From the NCBI RefSeq assembly GCF_000372885.1, contig NZ_KB889967.1, forward strand, positions 2,865,430 through 2,929,429: a DNA stretch of 64,000 nucleotides. Reading direction: 5' to 3'. The DNA comes from Methyloversatilis thermotolerans (GTDB lineage: Bacteria; Pseudomonadota; Gammaproteobacteria; Burkholderiales; Rhodocyclaceae). Shown piece after piece: positions 56,196-64,000 of the stretch. The translations under genes and the position numbers were made by a program. Position 1 is the stretch's first letter. Every line of letters begins with the position of its first letter. Under the pieces are notes generated by a model. It saw nothing but the letters and a program-made list of their open reading frames with translations. It made no database searches and was not told the origin of the DNA.

Positions 56196-58343
56196 TTATT
56201 TCACGCGCATGCCAGGGGCTGCACCCGAATCCGGCGACAGGATGAACAGGCCCGGCAGCTCGCCCTTGTCGTCGGAGGCCGCCAGTACCATGCCTTCCGA
56301 CATGCCGAACTTCATCTTGCGCGGCGCCAGATTGGCCACCATGACGGTCAACCGGCCGACCAGCGCGGCCGGGTCATAGGCCGACTTGATGCCGGCAAAC
56401 ACCTGGCGCGGTCGCTCTTCGCCGATGTCCAGTTGCAGGCGCAGCAACTTGTCCGCGCCCTCGACATGGTCGGCAGCGACGATTTTCGCGATGCGCAGTT
56501 CGACCTTGGAGAAGTCATCGATGGAAATGTGGGCACCGGCGTCGGCGGCCGGGGCGTCGGTCTTCTTCGGGGCTTCGGTCTTGGCCGGCGCGGCGGGGGC
56601 TTGCGTGTTCACCAGGGATTCCTTGTTGGCGTCGACCAGTGCCTGCATCTGCTTCGGGTCGATGCGGGTCATCAGGTGCTTGTATTCGTTGATCCTGTGA
56701 CCGGCCTTGAGCGCAGTTCCGAAGTCATCCCAGCTCAGCGGCGCGATGTTCAGAAAACGCTCCACCTCGGCCACCAGACGCGGCAGAACCGGCTTGAGCA
56801 GCACCGACAGTTGGCGGAACAGTTCGAGCGCGGTGCTGCACACCGACTGCAGCTTTTCGTCCTGGCCGTCCTGCTTGGCCAGCACCCAGGGCGCGTGGTC
56901 GTTCACGAACACGTTGGCCTGGTCGGCGCAGGCCATCACCTCTCGCAGCGCGCGCGCGTAGTCGCGCGATTCGTAAGCTTCCCTGATAGACGCCTCGTGC
57001 CAGTGGAAGGGTACCGTCGGCGCGGCGAGCGCACCGCCGAAGCGCTTGCTGATGAACCCTGCACAGCGACTGGCGATATTGATGTACTTGCCGACCAGAT
57101 CCGAATTGACGCGCGCGACGAAGTCGTCGAGGTTCAGATCGATGTCTTCCATCGAGCCATTCAGCTTGGCGGCGAAGTAGTAGCGCAGCCACTCCGGATT
57201 CAGGCCGAGGTCGAGATAGCTCTGCGCGGTGATGAAGGTGCCGCGGCTCTTGCTCATCTTCTCGCCATTCACGGTCAGGAAGCCGTGCGCGTTGATCTGG
57301 GTCGGCGTGCGGTAGCCGGAGTGCTCCAGCATGGCCGGCCAGAACAGGGCGTGGAAGTACAGGATGTCCTTGCCGATGAAATGGACCATTTCGGTGCCGG
57401 CGGCTCTCGCACCCGCGGCGTCGAGGAAGTCCACCTCGTCGATGTCGTGGCCGAGCGCCTTCTGCTTCGCCACGTAGTTGCGGAAGCTGCCGAAATAGCC
57501 GACCGGCGCGTCCAGCCAGACGTAGAAGAACTTGTTGTCGGTGCCCGGAATGCGGAAGCCGAAGTAGGGCGCGTCGCGCGAAATGTCCCAGTCGGACAGG
57601 CGGTTGTCACCCGGCTCGCCCAGCCATTCCTTCATCTTGTTCGCCGCTTCCGGCTGCAGCCGGCCGGAACCCTGGGTGAACGCGCGCAGGAAGCTTTCGC
57701 ACTGCGGCGCCGACAGCCGGAAGAAATAGTGTTCGCTCGAGCGACGCTCGGGCGCGGCGCCGGACACCACTGAATAGGCGTTCTTCAGATCGGTCGGGGC
57801 ATAGGTGGCGCCACACACTTCGCACGAATCGCCGTACTGGTCCTTCGCACCGCATTTCGGGCATTCGCCCTTGATGAAGCGGTCCGGCAGGAACATGTCC
57901 TTGACCGGGTCGTAGAACTGCTCGACCGAGCGCTGCGCGATCAGGTCGGCCGCCTTCAGCTTGCCGTAGATGTCCTCGCAGAAGGCGCGGTTCTCGTCCG
58001 AATCGGTTTCATGGTAATTGTCGAAACTGATCAGGAAGCCGCCCAGCTCTCCGGCGCCCTTCTTCCAGGCGGCCTGCACATCGAGACCGCCGAAGAAGTC
58101 GCGGGCATGTTCGTGCAGCACGCGCTCGACCAGCTCGCGCGGCGTGATGCCTTCCTTCTCGGCGCGCAGCATGATGGGCGTGCCGTGCTGGTCGTCCGCA
58201 CCCACATAGTGCACCTCATGACCGCGCATGCGCTGGAAGCGGACCCAGATATCGGTCTGTATGTATTCGACCAGGTGGCCGAGGTGGATGGCCCCATTGG
58301 CGTAGGGCAGGGCACTGGTGACGAGCAGTCTGCGGCGGGACAT
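56196..58343 (-). CDS. metG: Methionyl-tRNA synthetase
   Basis: A 715-residue class I synthetase. The HIGH-like motif is HLGHLVEYI, and KMSKSRGTF is the second signature. A zinc knuckle with CPKC and CEVC lies at about 143-160. The C-terminal 110 residues are a tRNA-binding (EMAP/ARC1-like) domain ([17 protein letters not shown]) that makes it dimeric. An Ala/Pro/Lys linker joins it to the rest. It is divergent from mrp. Confidence 0.98.
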   Translation of the reverse strand: MSRRRLLVTSALPYANGAIHLGHLVEYIQTDIWVRFQRMRGHEVHYVGADDQHGTPIMLRAEKEGITPRELVERVLHEHARDFFGGLDVQAAWKKGAGELGGFLISFDNYHETDSDENRAFCEDIYGKLKAADLIAQRSVEQFYDPVKDMFLPDRFIKGECPKCGAKDQYGDSCEVCGATYAPTDLKNAYSVVSGAAPERRSSEHYFFRLSAPQCESFLRAFTQGSGRLQPEAANKMKEWLGEPGDNRLSDWDISRDAPYFGFRIPGTDNKFFYVWLDAPVGYFGSFRNYVAKQKALGHDIDEVDFLDAAGARAAGTEMVHFIGKDILYFHALFWPAMLEHSGYRTPTQINAHGFLTVNGEKMSKSRGTFITAQSYLDLGLNPEWLRYYFAAKLNGSMEDIDLNLDDFVARVNSDLVGKYINIASRCAGFISKRFGGALAAPTVPFHWHEASIREAYESRDYARALREVMACADQANVFVNDHAPWVLAKQDGQDEKLQSVCSTALELFRQLSVLLKPVLPRLVAEVERFLNIAPLSWDDFGTALKAGHRINEYKHLMTRIDPKQMQALVDANKESLVNTQAPAAPAKTEAPKKTDAPAADAGAHISIDDFSKVELRIAKIVAADHVEGADKLLRLQLDIGEERPRQVFAGIKSAYDPAALVGRLTVMVANLAPRKMKFGMSEGMVLAASDDKGELPGLFILSPDSGAAPGMRVK

Positions 58344-58410
58344 GATGGAAGTTGAAGCCGGAAAACCCGCGATTCTACTGCCGCGGAGCGCAGGCGGCCG
58401 GCCATCGGTT

Positions 58411-58435
58411 ATACTGTACTAAATTGATCGGGTAT
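58411..58435 (+). promoter_or_regulatory. IscR type-1-like operator
   Basis: The 25-base sequence from ATACTGTACT through TTGATCGGGTAT fits the type 1 IscR consensus at about 21 of 25 positions. The mismatches are at positions 6, 7, 16 and 17. It lies between metG and mrp, 56 bp before the mrp ATG. mrp encodes an Fe-S carrier, so control by an Fe-S sensing repressor is sensible. Confidence 0.6.
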
Positions 58436-58491
58436 TCCGCGACGGCCGCGCAGCACGTGCGGCGGCGGGCAGCCCGACACATGGAGCAGAC

Positions 58492-59580
58492 ATGTCACTC
58501 AGCGAAGCCCAGGTCCAGAGCGCCCTCAAGGAGCTGATCGATCCGAACACCGGCAAGGATTTCTTCACCACGCGCAGTGCCCGCAACATCCGTGTCGATG
58601 GCGCCGACGTGTCGGTGGATATCGAACTGGGCTATCCGGCGAAAAGCCAGATCGAGCACCTTCGCCATCTCGTCATCACCCGCCTGCGTGCCATCCCGGG
58701 CGCAGCGAACGTGAGCGTGAACGTGACGCAGAAGATCGTGTCGCATTCCGTGCAACGTGGCGTGAAGCTGCTGCCGGGCGTGAAGAACATCATCGCGGTG
58801 GCATCGGGCAAGGGCGGCGTCGGCAAGAGCACCACCTCGGCCAACCTCGCGCTGGCGCTGGCTGCGGAAGGGGCGACCGTCGGCCTGCTCGATGCCGACA
58901 TCTATGGTCCTTCCCAACCGCAGATGCTGGGCATTTCCGGTCAGCCGGAATCTCCCGACGGCAAGACCCTGCAACCGATGATGGCGCACGGCGTGCAGAC
59001 CATGTCCATCGGCTTCCTGATCGATGTCGAGACGCCCATGGTGTGGCGCGGTCCGATGGTGACCTCTGCACTGGAACAGCTCCTGACCCAGACCGCCTGG
59101 AAGGACGTGGATTACCTGGTGATCGACATGCCGCCGGGTACCGGCGACATCCAGCTCACGCTGGCGCAGAAGGTGCCGGTCACCGGCGCGGTCATCGTCA
59201 CCACGCCGCAGGACATCGCATTGCTGGATGCACGCAAGGGGCTCAAGATGTTCGAGAAGGTGGGCATCCCCATACTCGGCATCGTCGAGAACATGAGCCT
59301 GCACACCTGTTCCAAGTGCGGCCACGAGGAACACATCTTCGGCGAGGGTGGCGGCGCGCGCATGGCGGCCGATTACGGTCTCGACGTGCTCGGTTCGTTG
59401 CCGCTGGCGATGCAGATCCGTGAGCAGGCGGATTCCGGCAGACCGACCGTGGTGGCCGATCCGGACAGCCGGGTGGCCGAGATCTACCGCAGCATCGCGC
59501 GCAGCGTTGCGATCCGTATCGCGGAAAAGGCGAAGGACATGAGCGCGAAGTTCCCGAGCATCGTCGTGCAGAACACCTGA
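58492..59580 (+). CDS. apbC: Iron-sulfur cluster carrier protein Mrp/ApbC
   Basis: A 362-residue P-loop ATPase that binds and passes on 4Fe-4S clusters. An N-terminal MIP18/DUF59 domain (1-90) precedes VASGKGGVGKSTTSANLALA (Walker A), DADIYGPSQPQMLG and DYLVIDMPPGTGD. The cluster-binding CSKC lies near residue 270. Length is typical. An IscR-like site lies upstream. A small cytochrome c gene follows after 44 bp. Confidence 0.96.
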   Translation: MSLSEAQVQSALKELIDPNTGKDFFTTRSARNIRVDGADVSVDIELGYPAKSQIEHLRHLVITRLRAIPGAANVSVNVTQKIVSHSVQRGVKLLPGVKNIIAVASGKGGVGKSTTSANLALALAAEGATVGLLDADIYGPSQPQMLGISGQPESPDGKTLQPMMAHGVQTMSIGFLIDVETPMVWRGPMVTSALEQLLTQTAWKDVDYLVIDMPPGTGDIQLTLAQKVPVTGAVIVTTPQDIALLDARKGLKMFEKVGIPILGIVENMSLHTCSKCGHEEHIFGEGGGARMAADYGLDVLGSLPLAMQIREQADSGRPTVVADPDSRVAEIYRSIARSVAIRIAEKAKDMSAKFPSIVVQNT

Positions 59581-59624
59581 AGCACCCGCCCGCCGGAGTA
59601 CCCGGCGTCGATCAGGAGAAGGCC

Positions 59625-59933
59625 ATGAAGCTGCCGCACCACCTGCTCGCTGTCGCTTGTATCGGCTGGCCGCCAGCGCATGCTCTTGCGGCCGACGCCG
59701 ACCAGGGCAGGACGCTGGTGATCGAGGCGCGGTGCGAAGACTGCCACAGTGACCGCTATGGCGGCGGCGATGGCACGCAGATCTATCTGCGCAGCGACCG
59801 GCGCGTGAATTCGCTGGCACAACTGGCCGCACAGGTCAGTGTATGCAACGCGCAGCTCAGCACCGGCTGGTTTCCCGAGGACGAGGCGCATGTGGTCGCC
59901 TACCTGAACCGGCAGTACTACAAGTTCCGCTGA
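59625..59933 (+). CDS. Small c-type cytochrome without a visible Met ligand
   Basis: A 102-residue exported protein with a signal peptide at about 1-23. The haem motif CEDCH (37-41) gives one covalent haem. No Met occurs after the start, so the usual distal Met ligand is missing. A second lone Cys is in VSVCNAQ. The C-terminal VVAYLNRQYYKF is typical of this small family of green-haem-like proteins. It sits downstream of apbC and converges on the thioredoxin gene. Confidence 0.78.
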   Translation: MKLPHHLLAVACIGWPPAHALAADADQGRTLVIEARCEDCHSDRYGGGDGTQIYLRSDRRVNSLAQLAAQVSVCNAQLSTGWFPEDEAHVVAYLNRQYYKFR

Positions 59934-59977
59934 GCTTGCTCCGGGCGAGCGCAAGCGGCCGCGGCGGCTCGCAGTCG

Positions 59978-60439
59978 CTATTTCGACGCGGCCCTGCGGC
60001 CGCTGGCGATGGCTTCGTCGAGGTAGGCGCCATAGAAATCGGCCTTGCCCGCGCCGACCAGAGGCGCGGCGACCTGGCGTCCCTGCGCATCGAGAAAGAG
60101 CACGGTGGGTGCGAACTGCACCTTGAGCCGCTTCGCGAACGCCGCTTGCGTGGTCACAGTGCCATCAAAGTCGGTGAGCGGACGACGCCCGTTCAGATCC
60201 ACCTCGCGTATCACCAGTCCCGCATCGCGTGCCAGCGGGGCGAGATAGTGGCTGCGGACCTCCTCGCACCAGTGACAGTCGGGCAGCGAGAACAGCACGA
60301 CAAGAAGGCTGCCGGGCCGCACATCGCCGCCCGCATCGAGCAGCAGCGGCAATACCGGCGCCGTCGCCCGCGCGGGCTTTGCGGCCAGCGCGGGCGCGCT
60401 CAGTCCGATGCACAGCAGGGCGACCAGCAGGCTCTTCAT
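59978..60439 (-). CDS. Periplasmic thioredoxin-fold protein (SoxW-like)
   Basis: A 153-residue exported protein with a signal peptide at about 1-19. The redox motif is CHWC (near residues 56-59), and the cis-Pro is in VQFAPTVLF. As the last gene of the sox operon it may keep Sox proteins reduced, as SoxW does in other systems. It overlaps the MBL gene by 4 bp. Confidence 0.8.
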   Translation of the reverse strand: MKSLLVALLCIGLSAPALAAKPARATAPVLPLLLDAGGDVRPGSLLVVLFSLPDCHWCEEVRSHYLAPLARDAGLVIREVDLNGRRPLTDFDGTVTTQAAFAKRLKVQFAPTVLFLDAQGRQVAAPLVGAGKADFYGAYLDEAIASGRRAASK

Positions 60440-61410
60440 CTGCCCAGCACCTCCTGCTCCATGCGCAGATAGGTGCCATAGGCATTGATGCGGTTGGCCG
60501 CATCGAACGCGGGCACCTTCTGCCAGCGGCTCCAGTCGGTGCGGGCGTAGGCTTCGTCGAAAGGCACGAATTCCGCCACCGCCTTGCCCATTTCACTGCG
60601 CAGATAGCCGATGTAGTCGCGCGTCATCGCGAGATCGCGCGCAGGATCGGTGGACGCCGGACCATGGCCGGTCACCAGGGTCCCCGGCCTGAGCGCCAGC
60701 AACTGATCCATGGTTGCGAGCCAGCGCCGGCTGTCGGCATCGCCGACGAAGGGAATGCGGCCGATGAACAGGATGTCGCCGGAATAGACGACCCTGTCCT
60801 CGCGCACGATCACCACCATGTCGTCCGGCGCGTGCGCCGGGCCCATGTAGACCAGTTCGAAGGTGAGCGCGCCCAGGCGGAAGCTGGTATCGCCTTCCAG
60901 CCACAGATCGGCGGGCACCAGCCGCGTGTTCGCGTCGACCCAGGGGTCGAGATCACGTCGCCTCTGCTCCAGCCGCGCGCGCCCCTCTTCGCCCTCGATG
61001 TACTCGCGGCCGGCGCGATGCGCCCACACTTCGGCGCCCACCGCCTTGAATGCCTGCAGCCCGTAGAAATGATCGGCGTGATAGTGCGTGATGAGCACGC
61101 GCCGTATCGGCTGGTCGGTCACGCCGCGTATTGCCGCGACCAGGGCCTGACCGAGGGCCGGCGAGCCCAGCGCATCGATCACCACGACGCCATCGCCGGT
61201 CACCACGAAGCCGGCATTTGAATTGAAGGCCTCATTGGCCAGACTGGCCGGCCCGGAATCGCCCTGCACATACCAGCTGTGCGGACCGACCTGTACCGGC
61301 TTGAGCGTAACGGAAACGCCGGGTGCGTCGCCCGCCGTTGCGCACTGCGCGAGGAGGAGCGCGCAGGCGGCGACCATGCGCCGGAACAGCGGGCGACGCG
61401 GCGCGGCCAT
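60436..61410 (-). CDS. MBL-fold metallohydrolase (SoxH-like)
   Basis: A 324-residue exported protein with a signal peptide at about 1-28. The metallo-beta-lactamase motif is THYHADHFYG. Later His and Asp are in YMGPAHAPDDM, and in VYSGDIL and TGHGPAS. It resembles SoxH and quinoprotein-relay hydrolases. It lies between soxB (1 bp gap) and the thioredoxin gene (4-bp overlap). The ATG at 61410 is chosen for its signal peptide. Substrate unknown; thiol-linked sulfur esters are possible. Confidence 0.82.
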   Translation of the reverse strand: MAAPRRPLFRRMVAACALLLAQCATAGDAPGVSVTLKPVQVGPHSWYVQGDSGPASLANEAFNSNAGFVVTGDGVVVIDALGSPALGQALVAAIRGVTDQPIRRVLITHYHADHFYGLQAFKAVGAEVWAHRAGREYIEGEEGRARLEQRRRDLDPWVDANTRLVPADLWLEGDTSFRLGALTFELVYMGPAHAPDDMVVIVREDRVVYSGDILFIGRIPFVGDADSRRWLATMDQLLALRPGTLVTGHGPASTDPARDLAMTRDYIGYLRSEMGKAVAEFVPFDEAYARTDWSRWQKVPAFDAANRINAYGTYLRMEQEVLGR

Positions 61411-61411
61411 G

Positions 61412-63136
61412 TCAGGCCATTCCGGGATTGCCGGCCACGCCATGCAGCTCCGGCAGATTGAGCTTGATCGGCGCAACCGTCTTCACGTCCTTCAGGTAGC
61501 GCGTCATGAGGTCCCAGATCGGCTCGCCGCCGGCATCCCTGGCCGCTTCCGACACCGGCGCCCAGCCCGCGACACGATAGGTCTTGGACGCTTCCAGCGG
61601 CTTGCCGTTGAGCATCATGCCGCTGATGCGGCCGCCCATCTTCGCGGTCGGATCACAGCGGTACTGCAGTCCGCCCACGCGCACCATGTCGCCCCCCTGC
61701 TGGTAGTAGGGATCGGGATTGAACAGGTTGTCGCACACGTCCTCCAGCACCGTCTTGATGAATTCGCCGGTCATCGGTGTAAGGGTGGTGTAGGGATAGG
61801 TGATGGCGGTCTGGTCGAGCAGGTTTTCCATCGTGATGGTGTCGCCCGGCAACAGGCTGGTGCCCCAGCGGAAGCCCGGCGAGAACGCGATTTCGGCGTC
61901 CTTCATCTTCATCAGCCCATCCAGGATGAGCTGGTCGAAACTGCCGTTGAAGTTGCCGCGGCGATACAGCAGACCTTCGGTCACCGCCAGCTTCTCGCCC
62001 AGCCTGGCTTCATGGGGCGCGCGCATTTTCGCGATCAGCGCAGTCATGTCGGGATCGGCCGGCAGCAGGTTGGAGAACACCGGCAGCAGGTGATAGCGGA
62101 AGTCGCTCACCTTGCCGCCCTTCACGTCGAAATCCAGCACGCCGAGGAACTTGCCATTGGAGCCGGCATTGGTGACCAGGGTCTGTCCGCCCGCGTTCTT
62201 CACGACGATCGGCGCCGGAACACCGTCGTGCGTATGGCCGCCGAGAATGGCGTCGATGCCGCGCACGCGCGACGCCATCTTGACGTCGACATCCATGCCA
62301 TTGTGCGAAAGCACCACCACCACCTGCGCGCCCTTCGCGCGGGCGGCATCGACATGTTCCTGCATCGATTCGTCGTTGATGCCGAAGCTCCACTCCGGCG
62401 TGAAATAGCGCGGATTGGCGATCGGCGTATACGGAAAGGCCTGGCCGACGATGGCCACCGGCACGCCATTGATCTGACGGATGACGAAGGGCGGGAACAC
62501 CTGATCGCCGAAGTCGGTGGTTTTCACGTTCTGCGCGACGAAATCGACCTTGCCGGCGAAGTCGCCGTCGACGATCTGTTTCACGCGCTCGGCACCGTAG
62601 GTGAATTCCCAATGGCCGGTCATCACGTCGACGCCGAGCAGCTTGCAGGCGTCGACCATGTCCTGGCCCTTGGTCCACAGCGACAGACCCGAACCCTGCC
62701 AGGTGTCGCCGCCATCGAGCAGCAGCGCACCGGGCCGGCTGGCCTTCATGCGCTTGACCAGGGTGGCGAGATGGGCGAAGCCGCCCACCTTGCCGTAGGT
62801 CCTGGCCGCCTGCGCGAAGTCGAGAAAGGTGAACGCGTGCGCCTGCGGCGTGCCGGGCGCGATGCCGAACTGCTTCAGCAGCTTGTCGCCCACCAGATGC
62901 GGCGGCCGGCCCGCCATGTCGCCTATGCCCAGATTGACATCCGGTTCGCGGAAATAGATCGGCATCAGCTGCGCATGGCAGTCGGTCATGTGCAGCAGGC
63001 TCACGTTGCCGAAGCGGGGCAGTTCGTACATCGACGAAGCGGCGCCCGCCGCGCGGGCGAAGTCGCTGTGCAGCGCCATGCCACCGGCGCTGGCCATCGC
63101 GAGCAACTGCAGGAATTCGCGGCGGTGCATGCTCAT
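61412..63136 (-). CDS. soxB: Thiosulfohydrolase SoxB
   Basis: A 574-residue periplasmic enzyme that removes sulfate from the sulfur-carrier SoxYZ during thiosulfate oxidation. A twin-arginine signal (HRREFLQLLAMASAGG) starts it. The dinuclear manganese site is marked by MTDCHAQLMP, DGGDTWQGSG, SHNGMD and GGHTHDG. GHWEFTYG is a SoxB-specific block. The ATG at 63136 has GGAG upstream; a second ATG is two codons later. It follows soxX by 7 bp. Confidence 0.97.
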   Translation of the reverse strand: MSMHRREFLQLLAMASAGGMALHSDFARAAGAASSMYELPRFGNVSLLHMTDCHAQLMPIYFREPDVNLGIGDMAGRPPHLVGDKLLKQFGIAPGTPQAHAFTFLDFAQAARTYGKVGGFAHLATLVKRMKASRPGALLLDGGDTWQGSGLSLWTKGQDMVDACKLLGVDVMTGHWEFTYGAERVKQIVDGDFAGKVDFVAQNVKTTDFGDQVFPPFVIRQINGVPVAIVGQAFPYTPIANPRYFTPEWSFGINDESMQEHVDAARAKGAQVVVVLSHNGMDVDVKMASRVRGIDAILGGHTHDGVPAPIVVKNAGGQTLVTNAGSNGKFLGVLDFDVKGGKVSDFRYHLLPVFSNLLPADPDMTALIAKMRAPHEARLGEKLAVTEGLLYRRGNFNGSFDQLILDGLMKMKDAEIAFSPGFRWGTSLLPGDTITMENLLDQTAITYPYTTLTPMTGEFIKTVLEDVCDNLFNPDPYYQQGGDMVRVGGLQYRCDPTAKMGGRISGMMLNGKPLEASKTYRVAGWAPVSEAARDAGGEPIWDLMTRYLKDVKTVAPIKLNLPELHGVAGNPGMA

Positions 63137-63143
63137 CGGCGCA

Positions 63144-63782
63144 TCACTCCGCGTTGACCGGCGACTTCGGGTCGAGCAGCAGCGCAACCAGATGTCTGAT
63201 CTGCTTCTCGTCGAGGATGCCGTGTGCGCCGAAGCGCGGCATATTGGTGCACGCGGTGTAGGCATTCGGGTTCCAGATCTTGCCCCACACGTACTTCTGC
63301 GTCGTTTCGGTATTGCCGTGCAGCTTGCCGTACTGGTAGAGGCTGGGGCCTATCGTGCCGTACGAAATTTCCTTCTTCGTGATGCGGTGGCAGTTGTAGC
63401 AGTTGCCACCATTCGGTGCGTCGGCCTTGTCGGACCAGGTCATGCCGCGTCCGCTCTGCGCAAGTTTCTCGCCTTCCTTCCAGTCGCCGAGGTAGTTCCC
63501 GTCGGACGGCCACTTGATGTCGGCCTGTGCGGCGGCCTGTATGCGCTCGCGCAGTTCGTCGTCGATGTGCTGGCCGTGCGTGGAGCAGGCGGCCATCACC
63601 TCGTCCTGCTTCAGGCGGTCGACCGTGGCGATGCCCTGGTCACGGAAGGAGCGCGCCATCACCTCCTGCGCTTCGCGATCCCAGGCGGCCGATTGCTCCG
63701 GGCTGGACCCGGTACCGGCACAGCCGGCGACGGCGGCGATCGCGCCCGCAACCAGCACGGCATTTCGCAGATTCGTTGTCAT
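63144..63782 (-). CDS. soxX: Cytochrome c SoxX
   Basis: A 212-residue cytochrome that forms the SoxAX complex, which joins thiosulfate to SoxY. The haem motif is CYNCH (about residue 127) with the axial Met in NMPRFG near 180. The C-terminus has the SoxX-type DPKSPVN. An N-terminal hydrophobic stretch ends in VAGCAG, a lipobox-like sequence, so it may be lipid-anchored. Length is longer than the short SoxX forms, with an added N-terminal region of about 80 residues. GGAG lies before the ATG. Confidence 0.93.
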   Translation of the reverse strand: MTTNLRNAVLVAGAIAAVAGCAGTGSSPEQSAAWDREAQEVMARSFRDQGIATVDRLKQDEVMAACSTHGQHIDDELRERIQAAAQADIKWPSDGNYLGDWKEGEKLAQSGRGMTWSDKADAPNGGNCYNCHRITKKEISYGTIGPSLYQYGKLHGNTETTQKYVWGKIWNPNAYTACTNMPRFGAHGILDEKQIRHLVALLLDPKSPVNAE

Positions 63783-63792
63783 CGTTCTCTCC

Positions 63793-64000
63793 TCAGCGCT
63801 TGATGGCCGGTGCGGTGCTCTCGCCCGCCCCGTTGGCGGTCACCCCCAGATAGGTGGACAGGGCGACGGTCACTTCCGAGCCGTACAAGGGATAGGGGAA
63901 ACGCTGCTGGCGGAAGCAGTCGTTGAGGCGACGCTGCATGCTCCACAGCTCGCCGGAGGACACGCGATAGGCCGGCCAGGCGCCGAAGCCACGCGCCGCA
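63793..64000 (-). CDS. soxA: Cytochrome SoxA, C-terminal part
   Basis: Only the last 68 codons lie in the window; the gene continues past 64000. The translated end reads GFGAWPAYRVSSGELWSMQ, then RLNDCFRQQRFPYPLYGSE and ends ANGAGESTAPAIKR, which matches the SoxA C-terminus. The Cys in NDC is the likely axial ligand of the haem in many SoxA. It lies 10 bp before soxX. The rest of the sox cluster (soxYZ and perhaps soxCD) should lie further right. Confidence 0.9.
   Translation of the reverse strand, partial: AARGFGAWPAYRVSSGELWSMQRRLNDCFRQQRFPYPLYGSEVTVALSTYLGVTANGAGESTAPAIKR

Overview
The window is high-GC chromosomal DNA from a betaproteobacterium, most plausibly a member of the Rhodocyclales/Sterolibacteriaceae such as a Methyloversatilis-like organism. 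This is inferred from PEP-CTERM exported proteins, a sox cluster, betaproteobacterial gene orders (pmbA/yjgA/mogA, polA/DUF2782/thrB, nadD/rsfS/rlmH/maf/rng) and an SAH riboswitch in front of ahcY. No species can be fixed from the sequence alone. No tRNA, rRNA, CRISPR array, insertion sequence or prophage was found. The DNA looks like core chromosome with a few accessory inserts.

Layout. 1-3336: the end of envC, ctpA, a conserved hypothetical and a MoeB/ThiF-type adenylyltransferase. 3525-7414: an exported pair, a HAF-repeat PEP-CTERM protein and a LamG-phosphoesterase-LamG protein, closed by a bidirectional terminator. 7480-20407, all minus strand: ndh, dsbB, hslVU, a double-STAS protein, a dksA / DUF2946-like / ZnuD-like receptor operon, rlmI, a palindromic repeat array, then DUF484, dapF, a CoA-binding protein and an LpxL-like acyltransferase. 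20514-26294: metK behind a structured leader that could hide its ribosome binding site, an SGNH lipoprotein, an orphan DctP protein, pmbA, yjgA and mogA. 26334-35927: polA, a LOG-family protein, DUF2782, thrB, a membrane protein, nadD, rsfS, rlmH, maf and rng.

36073-44956 is the most accessory part. It holds a PEP-CTERM protein made of autotransporter-type beta-strand repeats, a DUF1232 protein, a haem-binding DUF3365-HAMP sensor, a large array of palindromic repeats, a Ser/Thr kinase with a degenerate cyclase domain, a zinc-ribbon membrane protein and a membrane-anchored caspase-like C13 peptidase. 45054-55324 contains three riboswitches: SAH (ahcY), TPP (thiC) and c-di-GMP-I (a secreted M12-type metalloprotease). 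It also holds an alpha-carbonic anhydrase with an unusual N-terminal extension, proC, yggT and an EF-hand-like protein. 55896-64000 holds acyP, metG, an IscR-type site in front of mrp/apbC, a small cytochrome c and a sox operon (soxA-soxX-soxB-MBL hydrolase-thioredoxin) running off the right edge.

The most notable non-coding signal is a family of mosaic palindromic elements at three loci (17.2-17.6, 23.6 and 40.4-40.9 kb). Each begins directly after the stop codon of one gene, is oriented with transcription, and lies between two co-directional genes. The best candidate new regulatory element is the metK leader, whose 7-bp closing stem ends at the base before the AUG and encloses the Shine-Dalgarno sequence. 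Functional groupings: metK, ahcY and metG belong to methionine/SAM metabolism; soxAXB with the MBL and thioredoxin genes form a periplasmic thiosulfate-oxidation set; the sensor, kinase and peptidase genes may form a signalling neighbourhood, which is inference only.
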